DNA of 64,000 bases, from assembly GCF_932294415.1 (NCBI RefSeq), contig NC_065544.1:17397351-17461350 (forward strand). The letters are read 5' to 3'. The DNA comes from Quercus robur (lineage: Eukaryota > Streptophyta > Magnoliopsida > Fagales > Fagaceae). Shown piece by piece: positions 12,101 through 25,346 of the stretch; position 1 is the stretch's first letter, and each line of letters opens with the position of its first letter. The notes under the pieces were generated by a model. It was not told where the DNA came from, searched no databases, and saw only the letters and a program-made list of their open reading frames with translations. The position numbers were made by a program, and so were the translations under genes.

Positions 12101-13102
12101 ATTTAGGGAGGTGTAGTGAGCACAAGATAAGTTAATCAACTATCCATATGCTTTTAAAGAATGATTTACTATGATTTTTTTAGATATGCATTTTGGTTTA
12201 ATTAATATGATTAGAAATATAGATCAATATGATGGACAGTCATATGAAAGTGGGCTAAATTTGAGTTACAAACATGTGCATTTCCCAAAAAAAAGACTTT
12301 AACAAGTGGAAGAAAAAACTTACCATTTCATTTTAGAATTTTGATGTATCGTAAGAATGAAAGTAAAATCACACACATGCATATAAGAAGTGTAATTTGA
12401 GAACATGTATAAAAAAAAAAATTGGCATTGTGAAAATTTGAACTATAATGGATCTATTTGGGAACAACTTATTTAATTGAAACTAAAACCTTTTTATTGA
12501 AAGGATAGAAAAAGAAAAAATTAGTTGAATAGTAAAAAGAGACCCATAAATAGTAAAAAAAGTACAATGACATTCATGAGCAGTAAAAAAAGATACTAAA
12601 AATTCAAATAAGCTGAAATTGCATTACATCCCAAACGGATTGAAGGGATGTTGTATATAATTCAAAACCCCGATCCACTTCAATTGAATTTTTTTTTTTT
12701 TTTTAACGAACAATTTAATTTAGTGATTCTTTCCAAATTCTTTTAATAGTTTAAACTAAGTAGCATCGTGTCCAAACAAGATCATTAGGTGAATCAAATG
12801 CCATAAATTTTGTTGATATCTTTCTCAACCTATTACACTAATTTAAATTTTGTTGTGCTGGAGCATAAAAGGAAATCTTACCACAGCAGGTTCTGTCGAT
12901 GAAGTCTCAAGTAGCTCTGTCAAGACGGAGAAACAAAATGATAGTCAAGTTTTCTATAAAGCAAGTATATATATAATTGGAAGGAAAAGCCAAGGGTAAA
13001 TCGGTAGCTTACTCGAAGAGGTTGACAAAGGTATTGAGGGCTTCGAAAATTCTGGAGATTCATTCTTAATTTCCTGTTGTCTCGCGCTTGGAGAGCTTGA
13101 TG

Positions 13103-13138
13103 TTTTTTTTTTTTTTTTTTTTTAGCGAAAAACGGTAG
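13103..13138 (-). mobile_element. Minute 5'-truncated retroposon in exon 1 of copy A
   Basis: 36 nt (on the reverse strand CTACCGTTTTTCGCT followed by 21 A) lie between two copies of TTGGAGAGCTTGATG (13088-13102 and 13139-13153). Copy B has the uninterrupted site at about 40514-40532. This is a target-primed insertion that kept only 15 nt of its parent plus the tail; a SINE parent is likely. Confidence 0.75.
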
Positions 13139-13665
13139 TTGGAGAGCTTGATGTTGAAGCCTCTTTTTGAGAACCAGACAGTGGCTTTAGGATTTTTTTC
13201 TAGAGAGGTCAGCAGTGACAAAACAATGAATTTGTTGGTGAGGAAGTAAAAAAATAAAAATTATAATTATAATTTTTTTTCCTGTATATACTGCTTTTAT
13301 TCTGTATACAATAACCTAAAATAGTATATATCGTATATTCTAAAATAGTAAATTTTTGTGACACCTGAGAGTTTTTGACGTACTTATTCTAAATTAGCTT
13401 TTTTTTTTTTTTTTTCTTTTTTCTTTTTTTAAATTTGATATTTTAAATAAGCTGTATTGAGAGTGTTATATTTGTTTTGTTCTGTTTTTAAGTTAGGAGT
13501 ACAGGATAACAATGGGTGTCCGATTATTATTTTTGAAAACTTTCCATTGTTAAGGAATTTTTCTTCGTTGGCGTTTTGAAATCAAGAGGTATATAATATT
13601 ATGAGTTTTACTATACAATTGGGTTTGGTTAAATGATCTACCTTTATGAAAGGGAGAGATTAGTC

Positions 13666-13892
13666 GTGCGTTTGGATACCGCTTATTTTGCTGAAAACTG
13701 AAACAATAAAAAAATAATTTCTAGTTACTGTTTATTATTGTTCACTACTGTTCAACACTGTTCATTGGCCTAAATACATTGTTCATGTGTCCCATGAACA
13801 GTGCACTAAGCGCTGGTTAAAAAAAAAAAAAAAAAAAAAAAAACGCCTGGAACACAGAACGTCCAAAACATGGATGTGATCCAGACAAACAC
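13666..13892. mobile_element. Short MITE-like repeat with inverted ends
   Basis: Ends GTGCGTTTGGATACC and, inverted, GTGTTTGTCTGGATC. The interior contains repeated GTTCA(C/A)ACTGTTCA-type words and a 23-A run (13820-13843). No coding capacity. Confidence 0.5.
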
Positions 13893-13897
13893 CTAGG

Positions 13898-14091
13898 TGT
13901 GTGTTTGGCATAGCTTTATTTTACTAATTATTTTACTATTCAGTTTATTTTTGCTATTATTCATGGTTTCATTGTACTTTTTGGTACTATTTATTGGTCT
14001 CACTGTAATATTTCAGCTAACTTTTACTTTTATTTACAGTATTTTCAGCAAATTTTTTTTAATTTCAGCAAAATAAACAGATTCCAAACAA
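13898..14091. mobile_element. Second short MITE-like repeat, adjacent
   Basis: Ends GTGTGTTTGGCATAGC and, inverted, GTTTGTTTGGAATCTG, with CCTAGGT on both sides as a possible target duplication. It lies head to tail with the previous repeat in the spacer between copies A and B. Confidence 0.5.
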
Positions 14092-14354
14092 ACCTAGGTA
14101 GGTGAAAGAAAACACGAGAGACTGAGAGGAACTGAATATCACATGAGAGGAATGAGTTCCAAAGAGAACAAGTGAGGGACTTGTGATGTTTTAAGAGATT
14201 AAAATGGGGGCAATTCAGTCTTTTGATATTGTAGCTGTCATGGTGCTTGCACGTGAGTCTAAATTCCTTCTATATTAATGGCTAACTAAATAGTGGGATG
14301 TAAACTGCTTAGGCATAATAGTTTAGGGAAGAAATTTATCTATTCAAAAAAGTT

Positions 14355-14475
14355 AATGCAACCACCGTGTATCTTTGGTTCGATGATCACTTCACAAATA
14401 TAAGTATTTGTAGGGTGTAAAAAATAAGGGTCAGAGTTCAAGTTTTCAAAAGAGAAATTTACGCACATATAAAAC
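14355..14475 (+). mobile_element. tRNA-derived SINE (degenerate)
   Basis: Matches the element at 52600-52765 along its length: GGTTCGATGATCACTTCAC, then AAGTATTTGTAGGGTGT, then the B-box-like AGAGTTCAAGT. Consistent with a pol III-transcribed tRNA-related SINE; too diverged to be a tRNA gene. Confidence 0.55.
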
Positions 14476-16048
14476 ATTTTATAAATTGACAAATAAATTG
14501 GTATATTTAAGAAAGACAGGACACTGCACCAGGGATTCTGCTACACTTTTCGCACAATCTCTGATGTTTTTAGGATTTCCTAGCAATGACTTGAATTCTT
14601 CGTTACTAGGAACACTTTCAAGTAAATTCTGCAAAGTCAATATATACAATGATAAGACAAATGCTAGATAGGTACACTAGGAAAGAGGACAGTTTAGGAA
14701 TAGAATTTCGATGTTAGCATACACTGTTTCTCTAGACTTTCCAAGTCTGGATGGGCCATTAATAAGCTGCTATAGGCAGTTTCAAACAATCCTTTTACAT
14801 CATCATCATCAGCATTCAGAGCATAATTGTGTAGAAAAAGTTCTATGAACTTTAAAAACTTGAAATATTTTACAGATATTATGAGTGGTATATGAGCGTG
14901 TAGAGGCAAAAAGCAATTTACCAATCATAGTTACCTCATTAAAAAATTGATGCAATTTGTACAACTATTCTCAGCTAACTTTCTGCAGACATTGTCATCT
15001 TTGAATATCCCCTCCAATTTTCTGTATTTGAATTGATCTTGTAGAAACTTTGATTCCACTGTCTGCAATAAGGAAGAACACTAATACTCAACTCTTCCAA
15101 CGGTGAATGACAGGGTCAATTTTGTTTAGTGGAGTTCCACTGGTGGTTGACTGGATTGTTCATTTATATTCTATCAATGGCATTTTGCTAGAGCTGACCT
15201 AATTTATGTAGGATATGACTGGTAACAAAAATAACTGATGAGTATGCTTCACCGAAGGTTTTGAGTTTGATACAAGAAGAAATTAATACAATACTTTTGG
15301 AATAAGAAATAATAGGATGTATTTGGCATGATATGGTTTGATGCTTCTCATAAGGGCAAGGTGGACCAATCATATGCTAGATGAGAAATTGCTATGCAGT
15401 TGGCCATATGAACAAGAACAACGTAATATAAGACTTTTCAGTGAAGTGCATTCAGTGCAATTTGTCCACATAACATCACATTACTGATTTTTGGCTTAAA
15501 TCTAGATCCATAATTTGAGCTTTAATAGTCAATGGGATGAACTTACAAGAATTCTGTCATTGATCTTGGTCACAAGACTTGAAATGGCTTCACTTTTATC
15601 AGCCTTCATATTTGTCATATGGATATAGATAGAGTTTTAATCAATGCAACCTCAACCTCAAGGAATTCATACGCCAAAAAGCATAGATATAGATAGAGTC
15701 TACTTCTTGCTTTTACTATCTGTCATATAAATTCAAAGTTCAAACACCTGGTGAAGGAAGATTAATCAAGCAAACCATAATAAACTAGGATGTATTACCA
15801 TACCTATAAGAGAAAGAAATGATCTGCAAATTTTCAAGAAATGCTCTGTTGCCAAATCATCTTTTTCCAGGATGCAAAGCTTCAAAGTAGCTCTCCAACG
15901 GCTGAGTAGATCTCCTCCATACTTCTCACTAATATATTAATATACAATTATCAATTAATTAGTACAAGAACACAAATGCTTTTTATTAAAGAATTTCTCA
16001 TAACTGAATCTGATAGATTTAACCCTTTATTAATTTTGTTCTTCCAAC

Positions 16049-17059
16049 CAGGGGCATAGCCAGGAATTCGTACTTGGGGGGGCCAAATTGCAATATTGAT
16101 AGAAAAATCATAATTCATAAATTTATAAATAAAAAATGATCAACTTTGATATGTTGTCATATTCTTAAATATTAATGGAAGTACAAAAGACAGTCTATTT
16201 TACCATACACATATACAAAATTTGCATACTATTATTTTAAGCACCATCAACCCATCATTATCCATAATATTGAAAATTTTCTTATTTTTTAATGAATTAT
16301 TCAGCTCCTAATTTCAAATTAAAAAAAAAATGATGATATGGAAAGAGATATAATATATTATCATATAGCAATACAACAAATTGAACAACTTAATAAACAA
16401 AGCACATTCATAAAACTAAATGACCATTATCATATATATAAAAAGCATAAATCTAAATGCCCATATGATGTTGAAGAAGCAAACAAACTTGAAATACTGA
16501 GACACAAGAAGAAGTTGGAATTGAAAACAAATATGGATAGTTTTTTTTTAGATGAAAGGAGTTTATTTGATTTCTACCCTTATTGAGAAGAGAGTTAATG
16601 TGTTTAGAGCAATCAACAATGAGAGTAAAGAAACATGAAGCAGTGTGGGCTTGTATCAGTAGGAGAAAAAGTAGTAGTGATTACTTCTATTTTCTTTGAG
16701 AATTTCGTAGGTGGCTTCTTGAGATTGAGAATGATTGAAAAAATAAAAATAAAAGTAAATTTTTGTTTGAAAATGAGTGGTAAAAGATGATATTTTGAGG
16801 GTGTGGATTATTGTCTATTGGATATTTGGATCGACAACAAATCATTTGGACAATTGGGAGAGCTAACTAGTATTTTATTTGAGGACTCGGGTTATCTATT
16901 GGACTAAGTAGAGATCCTAGAAAGAATTGGGGGGGCCGGTCATTATTTTCTAGGGGGCATAGCCTTTTACCTATTTTTTGCTATCAGACTCATAACCTAA
17001 AAGTAGAAGAAATCAAAATTTTAGGGGGGCCCCCAAGAGACAACGTAGCTCCACCCCTA
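16049..17059. mobile_element. Non-autonomous hAT-like element in copy B intron
   Basis: 1011 bp between CTTCCAAC (16041-16048) and CTTCCAAA (17060-17067), an 8-bp target duplication with one mismatch. Ends CAGGGGCATAGCCAGG and, inverted, TAGGGGTGGAGCTACG. GGGGGGCC runs lie just inside both ends. An 82-codon frame at 16338-16586 has no recognisable domain. Copy A has the empty site near 9912. Confidence 0.8.
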
Positions 17060-18237
17060 CTTCCAAAAGTGTGTACATTTCTCTATCTCCTAGGAAGGTA
17101 TTCTTCAAGAGGCCGTATATATTACAAAATACTTTTGATACACATATAAATCTATAAATATTGAATCATGTTTCTTACAATTAAGTAGGAGAACACTTAC
17201 TTGTGTTGATCCTAAACATCAATCATAAGTGAGAACAATCTTGTCCATAAATCTGGGAAGTAATCATTCAACACTTTCTCAACTTGCTCACTAGTTTTCT
17301 GTCACAATATAAACAAACTTCAACGTATAGTATTTATTAAGTGATAAATATGCATTAAAAAATGATAAAAAAAAATATTATTACTAAATATAGTCTTAAG
17401 TATAAATCATTCCTTTACGATCATTTCATTTCATTCCCTTATGAACTCCCAAACGAAACCTTATTGGAACCAAAAAAAAATTAAAAATTGAAGGACTTCT
17501 CTCACTTTCACCGCCACAGTAATGTTAATCTATCATATGGCTTGTACAAAAGAAATTGCTGAAAGAAAGTTAAAGGACAATCATATAATATGCATTTAGT
17601 TAATAATAATAAAAAATTTGAAGAACTTCTCTCACTCTCATTGCCACATGTAATATTAACCTACATATGACTAGTTCTACAAAAGAAATTGGTAAAAGAA
17701 AGTTAAAGGGTAATCAACTAATATGCATTTAATAAAAAAAGAAGAAGATAGATATATAAGAGTACATACACATTACCCATCATCATTAATGTGTATTATG
17801 ACATTCCGAGAGAAATAAATCTGGCTCGATGCATTATTTGAGTAACTTTTGTTCTCGTACACCTTCTTATATGCTTGATCTTTCTCAACTTTTGATGCTA
17901 TGTAATTGACTAATTTAACTTCTCTCTTTCGGTAAATTTTGTACTCGTACACCACCTTATATTCTGGATCCTCCTCAAGTCTTTGGGCTTTGTTAACTTC
18001 TTCAGCTCTATATAGGTCATCATATTTACCTTTCCAATCTGACGTCTTTTTCTCATAATTAAGCGACATAAGTGATAATACTGGGAATTGAAGTCTCTCT
18101 TGAGATGTCAACAGCATCGGATGATCTCTCAAATGAATAAGTTTGCACCTTTAAAAAGTAAAAGGTAAAAATAATCAGAAAAGAAATTGACTTAGACTTT
18201 TTTTTTTTTTTGGGGAGAATCCAGCCGAAGCTTTTTA

Positions 18238-21200
18238 TTAGATTGAAATAGAAATTTTGTCAAGAATTACAAAGCTGTTAGCCTCATAGTGAATATCTTC
18301 CCTCCATATCTGTGGAGTTGAAACTTTTTTGGCTAATTTAGCAAGCTTGTCCGCTACTGTATTACCACTACGCTTTACATGAGAGAAAGAAGCAAAGCAA
18401 AATTGAGAAACTAAATTTCGAGTTTCATCAGTTATGTGACCAAAAGAAGCCAAACTTGGCGAGGGTATCGTAAGGTGCTTGTATACTACTTCGGAGTCCC
18501 CCTCAAAAATTACCTCCTGGAAACCCAGTTCAATGGCAAAAGTGACTGTTCTACGCCAAGCCAAAGCCTCTAAGTCATCCACAGATGGAGGTAGCGCTAC
18601 CTTCTCTGACAGAGCTGCAATCACCGATCCTTCCGAGTTCCATATCACAATTCCCAGGCCTGCACAATCCAAATCATTGAAGATTGCTCCATCACAATTG
18701 GCTTTAAGCTAAAGCGGTGAAGGTGGGAGCCAATGTGTTGGGTGACTTGCTGTAGCGAGAAGGGGCGATGGAATTGTGGCAGCCTGAAATTCATTAAGCC
18801 TCTCCAGTGCATCCTTGCAAATCTGAGACAATGGCAGCGATGGACTGCCCATTCTTGCTGCATTTTGGTTTGACCAAATTCTCCAAGCTACGTAGGCGAC
18901 TGTTTTGGGCAGATTGGTTTCATTTAGAAGCAAGATGCCGTGAAACCAGTCCCTGAAGTTGACAAACCGTTCCGATAAGAAACCTCGGCATTCCTCAATT
19001 TCCCACCGAATCTCCTTCAGCCCGATACAACCCCATAATGCATGTGCTGAGTCTTCCACCTCACTGCCACACCTCTCACAGAGGGCATTTGGAATGGAAA
19101 CACATTTGATTAAATTCATTTTTGTTGGGAGGGAATCAGTGCAGGCATGCCAGATGAAGTAACGTATTTTACTAGGGACATTGAGAGACCAAACTTGCTT
19201 CCAGAAATTTTTATTATCACCTCGGTTTGAAGGACCTGCTGTAATCTTTTCTCCCTCCTCCATGAGTAACTGGTAGGCTGTTTTTGTGGTGTAAACACCA
19301 TTTTTTGTGGCAAACCAGATCAGTTTTTCTGCTGCACCACCTTGGTTGAGAGGTAAGCTTAGGATTGCGCTTGCTTCATGGGGTAGGAACTCACCTTGGA
19401 CACGATCCTCTATCCAGCAAGGGTTTTCTTCATCAATCAAAGCATAAACCCAAGCATTGTTTGGAAAGTTTCTTTGTGGTGAGATTATGCAGCTGGCATG
19501 TGGAGTTGGCGGCCACTTGTCCTTTCTAATAATAACCGATTCCCCATTTCCTATCCTCCACCTTGCCCCCAATCTCACTACCTGCCTAGCTTTTAAGATA
19601 CTTTGCCAAGCATATGACCCCTTTGTCTTTACTTCATCATCTAAAATTGAATAATTTAGGAAGTATTTCGATTTTAAAACTTTGTATAGTAGGGAATCGG
19701 TGTTGTGAAGAAGCCTCCATACCTGTTTTCCCAACAAAGCCAAATTAAAATTCACAATATCCTTGAAACCCAAACCCCCATTGTTCTTTGATAAACAAAG
19801 ATTTCTCCAAGCTACCCAATGTATTTTCCTTGCTTCCCCCTTATACCCCCGCCAAAACTTCCGGATTAGAGTTTTGATATCCTTGCATAAAGATTTTGGT
19901 AGCAAGAAGCAACCCATGGTGTAGGTTGGCATGGCTTGAAGCACCCCTTTGATCAGAATTTCCCTACCCCCGTGTGAGAGTAGTTTTTCCTTCCACCCTT
20001 GGATCTTGTGCCAAATTTGCTCTCTGATGTAGTTAAAGCTTTGTTTTTTTGCTCTGCTTACAAAGGAAGGAACACCTAGATAGGACTCAATATGGGTGGT
20101 GGCTGAAACTCCTATTGCTGTTTTATTTGATCTCTCATGGTTTGATCTGTATTGGAACTGAAGAAAAGCTAAGTTTTGTCCCTGTTTATTTGTTGACCCG
20201 AAGCAGCCACATAAAGTTGTAGAATTTCTAGGATTGTGGTACATTCCTGTTGTGAAGCTCTACAAAAAAGCACGCTATCATCTATAAAAAAAATAGGTGA
20301 GTCACCTTAGGGCCATCTCTACATAGGGAGACTTCATGGAGGGTCCCAAAGTCTTGTTTTTGCTGAAGTAGAAAGTGTAGACCTTCTGCACATAATAGAA
20401 ATAAATAAGGGGATAGGGGATCCCCTTGACGGAGTCCTCTTTTAGGAGTAAAATGACCATGGGGTGCACCATTAACCAAAACAAAGAAAGAAACAGAACG
20501 AATACATGAGCTTATGAGGGAGATCCATTTGTTATCAAAACCTAATTTCTCCATCATTTTTTTTTTTTTTAATACTAAAAAGACCCATTCCACCTTGTCA
20601 TATGCTTTACTCATGTCAAGTTTTTAGGGCCATATAACCGGATTTCCCTTTTCTTTTATTTCTGAGGTGGTGAAGGGTTTCAAAAGCCATTAAAATATTA
20701 TCTAAAATCAATCTATTAGACATAAAGGCACTTTGAGTTTCGAAGACCAGTTTTGGGATAATTTTTTTCCAATTGGTTTGCAATGGTTTTTGACACAATT
20801 TTGTATAGGACATTACAAAGGCTTATTGGTCTAAAATCCTTGGCTTTTTCTGGTGATTTTGTTTTTGTGATGAGGGAGATAAAAGTGTGGTTTAGGTTTT
20901 CTGGCATGTTCTTTGTATTTAGGACAGAGAGAGTAGCTGCAATAACCTCCTACCCAATAAAATTCCAACAAGATTTATAAAAAATTGGTGACATACCATC
21001 CGGTCCAGGAGCTAATAATGGCTTCATTTGTTTCAAAGCTTGCTCCACCTCATCTGCTGTAAATTCCCAGGTCAAATTTGAGTTCATGCTAGGAGTAACC
21101 TTCTTTTCAATCCCTTGGAGGATCGGCTCGAAATCTGTTGGCTGTACCGAAGTGAAAATATTGGTGAAATAATTCACCAACTCTTCCCCAATCAAATGTT

Positions 21201-22373
21201 CTTCCTCAATCACCGAACCATCTTCCCTCTCCAACTTTGAGATGTAATTTCTTCTATTTCTTTAAGTAGCTTGGCTGTGGAAGTAGGTAGTATTCATGTC
21301 CCCACTTTTTAGCCAATCCACCCTAGACCTTTGATGCCACAGACAATCTTCCTTCACCATAAGATCATATATTTCACCTTTGAGAATCTGTACCTATTCG
21401 TGATCGCCTCCCCTCATTGATAGTGCTTCGTCTTGTATCAGTTGTTTCTTTTTTCTCTCAAGCATTTGCCTAATATTGCCAAAGGATAATCGGCTCCAGC
21501 TCCTTAGGCTTGTGCTGCATGCATCGATCTTCCCCATCACTTTTTGCATCGGATTTCCTAATTTTTGCCTCACCCACGCATCCTTGATTACCCCCTCACA
21601 CTTTTATCTTTCAACCAGACAACCTCAAAGCGAAATGGCCTGTTTCTTTTATAGAATCGAATATTTTCATCATCCGATCTTATCCATAAAGGGCAATGGT
21701 CCGATAAAGAGCCTTCTATATGATGAATCCTAACCGTAGGGAATAATTGTGACCATGCGGGTGTAGCTACTCCCCTATCCAATCGGATCCAAGTCACCAT
21801 TTCATTAATCCTGTTGTTGCACCAAGTGAAAGGTGAACCCACAAAGCCTATATCTCGAAAACCACAGAAATCTAGTGCTTCTCTAAATTCTATCATCAAT
21901 CTTTATCTTCTAGGTACTCCTCCCATTCATTTTTTCATCCGCTTTAACTATCTCGTTAAAATCCCCAACATAAATCCAAGGGAGATCCATCTCTTGAGAC
22001 GAAGATGCTTTAGTAGTTCCCAAGAGTGTTTTCGGTTGGTTGTTACCAAATCCCCATAGAAACCCGTGAACTGCCAAGCGTCATCCTCTCCTGGGTTAAC
22101 TACTGCATTAATATAGGATGTTGAAGAATTCATGACTTTGAGATCAATACCATTCCTCCAGTATTATGCCAATCCACCACTTGTGTTTATTCTTGGCACA
22201 ATGAAAACATTTTCAAGATGGAGTTTAGCACATAACTTTTTCAGATAACCCTCTCTTGATTTCGTCTCCATAAGAAAAACAATTGATGGGGAATATTTCT
22301 TGACCAAATCAGTGAGCTCCAGAACTGCACGTGTTTAGCCTAAACCACAACAGTTCCAACTTATGCAATTCAT
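18238..22373 (-). pseudogene. LINE ORF2: endonuclease, reverse transcriptase, zinc region and RNase H
   Basis: ATG at 22373 opens MNCISWNCCGLG, then a stop. Endonuclease motifs follow (GSPFTWCNNRINEMVTWIRLDR, SDHCPLWI, about 21600-21900). RT: PLLAPGPDGMSPIFYK, FRPISLCNVLYKIVSK, SAFMSNRLILDN, GLRQGDPLSPYLF (20282-21240). The catalytic site reads FIDD rather than FADD and lies behind a frameshift in a T8 run at about 20285-20292. The zf-RVT region (18709-20244) contains NVPSKIRYFIWHACTDSLP and a Cys/His cluster. It ends in a plant-LINE RNase H domain (18238-18672; GDSEVVYKHL, HVKRSGNTVADKLAKLA). Stops and frameshifts are numerous. Confidence 0.85.
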
Positions 22374-22575
22374 TGTGGTTGGTGGGGCTGGCTGCCAGCC
22401 TCCACCACTTTGAATGAAGCATTCTCATACTTCTGTAATTTCTGTTGTTTTTTGGATCCCTGCTCTTGCCCAAACTCTATCAAGGTGAGCTTTCTTTTTT
22501 TTCCTATAGCAGGTGTGAAGGAATTGCCGAGTTCTGGGCGTTTGGACGAGATCTGCGTGACCAGGAAGGCTGTTT

Positions 22576-23820
22576 TCAAAAATTAGATGAGGTGTCATCA
22601 ACCTTAGCCTTGGTAAGTGACTCATGTGCTTCATAAGGATGGGGTGGGTTCGGGATAAGTGTGTCACGTGCTAGGGTAGAGTTTGTTACCTGCTGCACCT
22701 CAATCTTCTTATACTTTGACAGCTTATCATCAATGCTCTTTAACTCGGATTCAAAACTAGTTTTAAGGCTCTCCAAAACGACATTAGTGTTTAAAACCCC
22801 ATCTGAAATAGCAGAGTGATTACCATTTGTAGCAACGGTTTTCCTTGGTGCCACTTCAGGTAACGTTTCCCCCTCTTTATTGTCTTGACTGTTGGTTGAA
22901 CTATCCCTTTGATGACTTTTCGGCTTCCTCACATTCTCATCAGAGCTTCCTTCGCCACACCCAGCCACCTGTTCACCACCGTGACTTGGGGAATGCTCGT
23001 GTGTTTCGGTTTCCCTTGATGGTTTAGGCACTCTTTGAGCACATTTTATCTTTGTTGAATAATATCCCTGCACCGTTACACAAGTGGTTCAAGACGGGAC
23101 AAAGGCAAGTGCTCTTAAGTATGCCCTGAGTTGTCTATCTTCCAATTTTAGAGTTCCTTCACTATTAATCCAGTTTTCACAGTCTTTGTCATCATGAGTG
23201 AGTCATCCACACCAGTAGCACATGTTAGGAAGTTGTTCATATTTGAAACTCACCCATGTTTGTTTACTGTTTTCCAGAGAAATGAGTCGCCCTCGACACA
23301 AAGGCAAGGAAAGATCAATTGAAATTTTGAGGTGGAGGAAAGAGCCCCCATCGAATTCTTCTGGAGAAATAGAATGAGACACCTCTCCAATGACTAAGCT
23401 TATCTTAATCGCCGCTTCCATAGTTCTGTAACATAATGGAATGCCATGCAATTGAACCCAAAAATTAGTTCTATTGAAAAGAATTTCTTCAATGGCCGTT
23501 TCTTGTTCATACCTTTGCATAACTACTAGGTGTTTACCAAAACTCCATGGTTCACTTGCAAGAATACGATCCACATCAGCTTTGTTATCGAAAGTAAACA
23601 GCATAACGTGATCACCAAGATTTTGGATTTTAAAGCCATTATGAGGTCTCCATAAAGGATTGAAAGTCCTCGCGATGATATCCACGTTTAGAGCTCTTTT
23701 TGTCAGAAATTTGGCTACTATGGAGTGAGTCATGACGTCTTCCTTTTTGGTGAGACTGCAACCAGGGCCCTCCCTATCAGATAACGTCAGACGACTCCAA
23801 TTTTGTATCAAGTCCTCCAT
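22576..23820 (-). pseudogene. LINE ORF1 (DUF4283-type RNA-binding protein)
   Basis: Starts at the ATG at 23820 (MEDLIQNWSRLTLSDREGPG). The DUF4283-type core is recognisable from FLTKRALNVDIIARTFNPLW, DPRILASEPWSF-like residues and NFWVQLHGIPL. It is followed by the zinc-knuckle start CYWCG, where an Arg codon has become TGA (about 23202). A second TGA lies near 23091. The C-terminal part is hydrophilic and Ser/Glu-rich with a possible coiled coil. ORF1 proteins bind the LINE RNA; this one is interrupted. Confidence 0.75.
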
Positions 23821-24333
23821 TGACAAGTTGCTTGATTGTTGGAAGTACCAGACAGAAAAACTCCTAGTTCCCAATCCCCAGAAAGAGAAAACCCAACTAG
23901 CCTAGGAATAAACTTGTTATTCCAAGGAAACCTTACTACACCTTCGTGATGAAGGGACTCTAATTCTAATTCTACTGAGCACTAGGAAGTTGTCCGTATG
24001 CTTCAGAGAAACCTTTGCTTTGCAGTTAATGATTAGTAACTTAGTATGTGTATGATCTTGACTTAGACATTGAAAACATAATTTTATGCACATAAGAAAA
24101 ACTATATGTTTCAATTTCAACATAAAATATTTCCCTTCAAAAAAAGTTTTCAACTAAAAAATTTTATGAGGAAAATAAGTTATTCTCAAGTGGAAGAAGA
24201 GTTCTAGTTTGTTTGGTTGAAAAATTTTACAACATGAAGATAAAAGATCACTATCTAAAAAAGAAATGCATTACCATTTTCTAAGATTTTATTGGTGTTT
24301 TCAATTAATCCTAAAAATGTTTTTGTTGACTAT

Positions 24334-25076
24334 TGTGAGGGCTAGGGCCCAAAATAATGTATTGGGCCTTGAGCCTTATCTGAGGACACTAACGAGTCCG
24401 AGGAGAGAAACACGACTTAGATGATCTACGTTGCAAGTCTCATCAGTGGGAGACAAAGGGGAGAAGGTCCGAGGAGGAACTCCTCCTCGGACAAGTAGAC
24501 CAAGTGTATACTCAAGCAGTTGAAGTATGCCCCCTGAACACGTGAGAGGGAAGAAAACTCAAAATATCTAAGGAAAAGCTGTCACCACCACATTAAATGC
24601 ACTGCAACTACTTTTCTAGCTGCATTAGTGTGGAGAAGACCCCTGAACAGTGCTGCCTTGGCTGCCGCAACTCATAAAGGACTGAAAGGGGTGTCTGATG
24701 GGATGGGTACTCAAGTGGGGATCCAGGTGATCAACAAGTGTAAGGTCCATATGATCAGGAAGAGCCTATATAATGTGGAAGAGCCCCCATGAAGAAAGAA
24801 TAGAAAAAGAGTGAGAGAGAATATTGTAGTATGCTAAATAACCATAATGTGGTGATCTGTATTTATACGTTAAATTCTAGTCTCCTCGGATGGAAGGTCC
24901 TTTAATCATAATAGCTTTTATTCGTGTTTGATTGCTTCTTAACTCCATGCAAGCCGTTGCTTAACTCATCTAAACCTAGTTCTTTGACCCATACTCTACA
25001 AAATTCATTGTATTGAGTTTTTTGGACCAGGATTCCATATAGTTTGTGGGCTTGGGCTCCAAACTTTTTCCCTACA
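24334..25076 (+). repeat. Left LTR of the Tat-like element
   Basis: 743 bp, TG...CA. TATATAA at 24767-24773 is the likely core promoter. Stop codons in all frames. Confidence 0.88.
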
Positions 25077-25346
25077 ATTGACACCGTCTATGGGAAGGAA
25101 CTCGTGTGTTAGTGAGTGCGACGGTTAAACATGGTAAGGTCAGGTCCACACCAAGAAAACCCATGCCAAATAGATCCCCAGCGGACAAAACCCATAGGGC
25201 CTTTACAGTAGAGTAATCTTCCTGACCCTGAGCAAAATCAGGGCAATGAAACGAATCGAGAGGGGAGTGTGCATACTACCTAAACGAGCCAAAGCCATTC
25301 CCAAGTAGGTAGTCGCATATCCCAAAGACAAAACAACCGTCAGGCC

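Larger units (their letters stand above)
7083..13200 (-). pseudogene. Unrecognised multi-exon gene, tandem copy A
   Basis: Reverse-strand gene with exons bounded by good splice signals and matched by copy B. Exon 1 spans about 13013-13180. Others: 12895-12929 (35-nt microexon), about 11870-12045, 11507-11737 (GELKIQDIAIINGRAKLMRI), 10812-11093 (RDHPMLLTSQERLQF), 10046-10155 (KTSEQVKKKLNDYFPQLLTR), 9671-9792 (SEKYGDLLSHWRATLKL), 7619-7750, 7409-7499 and 7163-7294 (NKEFKSLLGNPKNIKDC). A short last exon with its stop lies at about 7114-7128. The product would be a largely helical, charged protein; I do not recognise the family. Lesions: no in-frame ATG in exon 1, a 36-nt retro-insertion in exon 1, sequence replaced in the third exon, TCA to TAA in the 7619-7750 exon, and a GT to GC donor change at 10811-10810. 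It is transcribed in the same direction as B. Confidence 0.55.
18198..24057 (-). mobile_element. Near full-length L1-type LINE in copy B intron
   Basis: 5860 bp on the reverse strand with a poly-T (A tail) at 18198-18211, flanked by TTGACTTAGAC at 18187-18197 and 24058-24068. It carries ORF1 and ORF2 in the normal order (endonuclease, RT, zinc region, RNase H). Copy A shows the unfilled site at about 11129-11139. Several stops and frameshifts make it immobile. Confidence 0.9.

Noticed and set aside
16338-16586. 82-codon frame with many Lys and Tyr
   Set aside because: Located inside the non-autonomous hAT-like element, no recognisable domain, AT-rich composition.
18479-23027. Many medium-sized forward-strand frames
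   Set aside because: Antisense shadows of the reverse-strand LINE ORFs, which carry the real domains.
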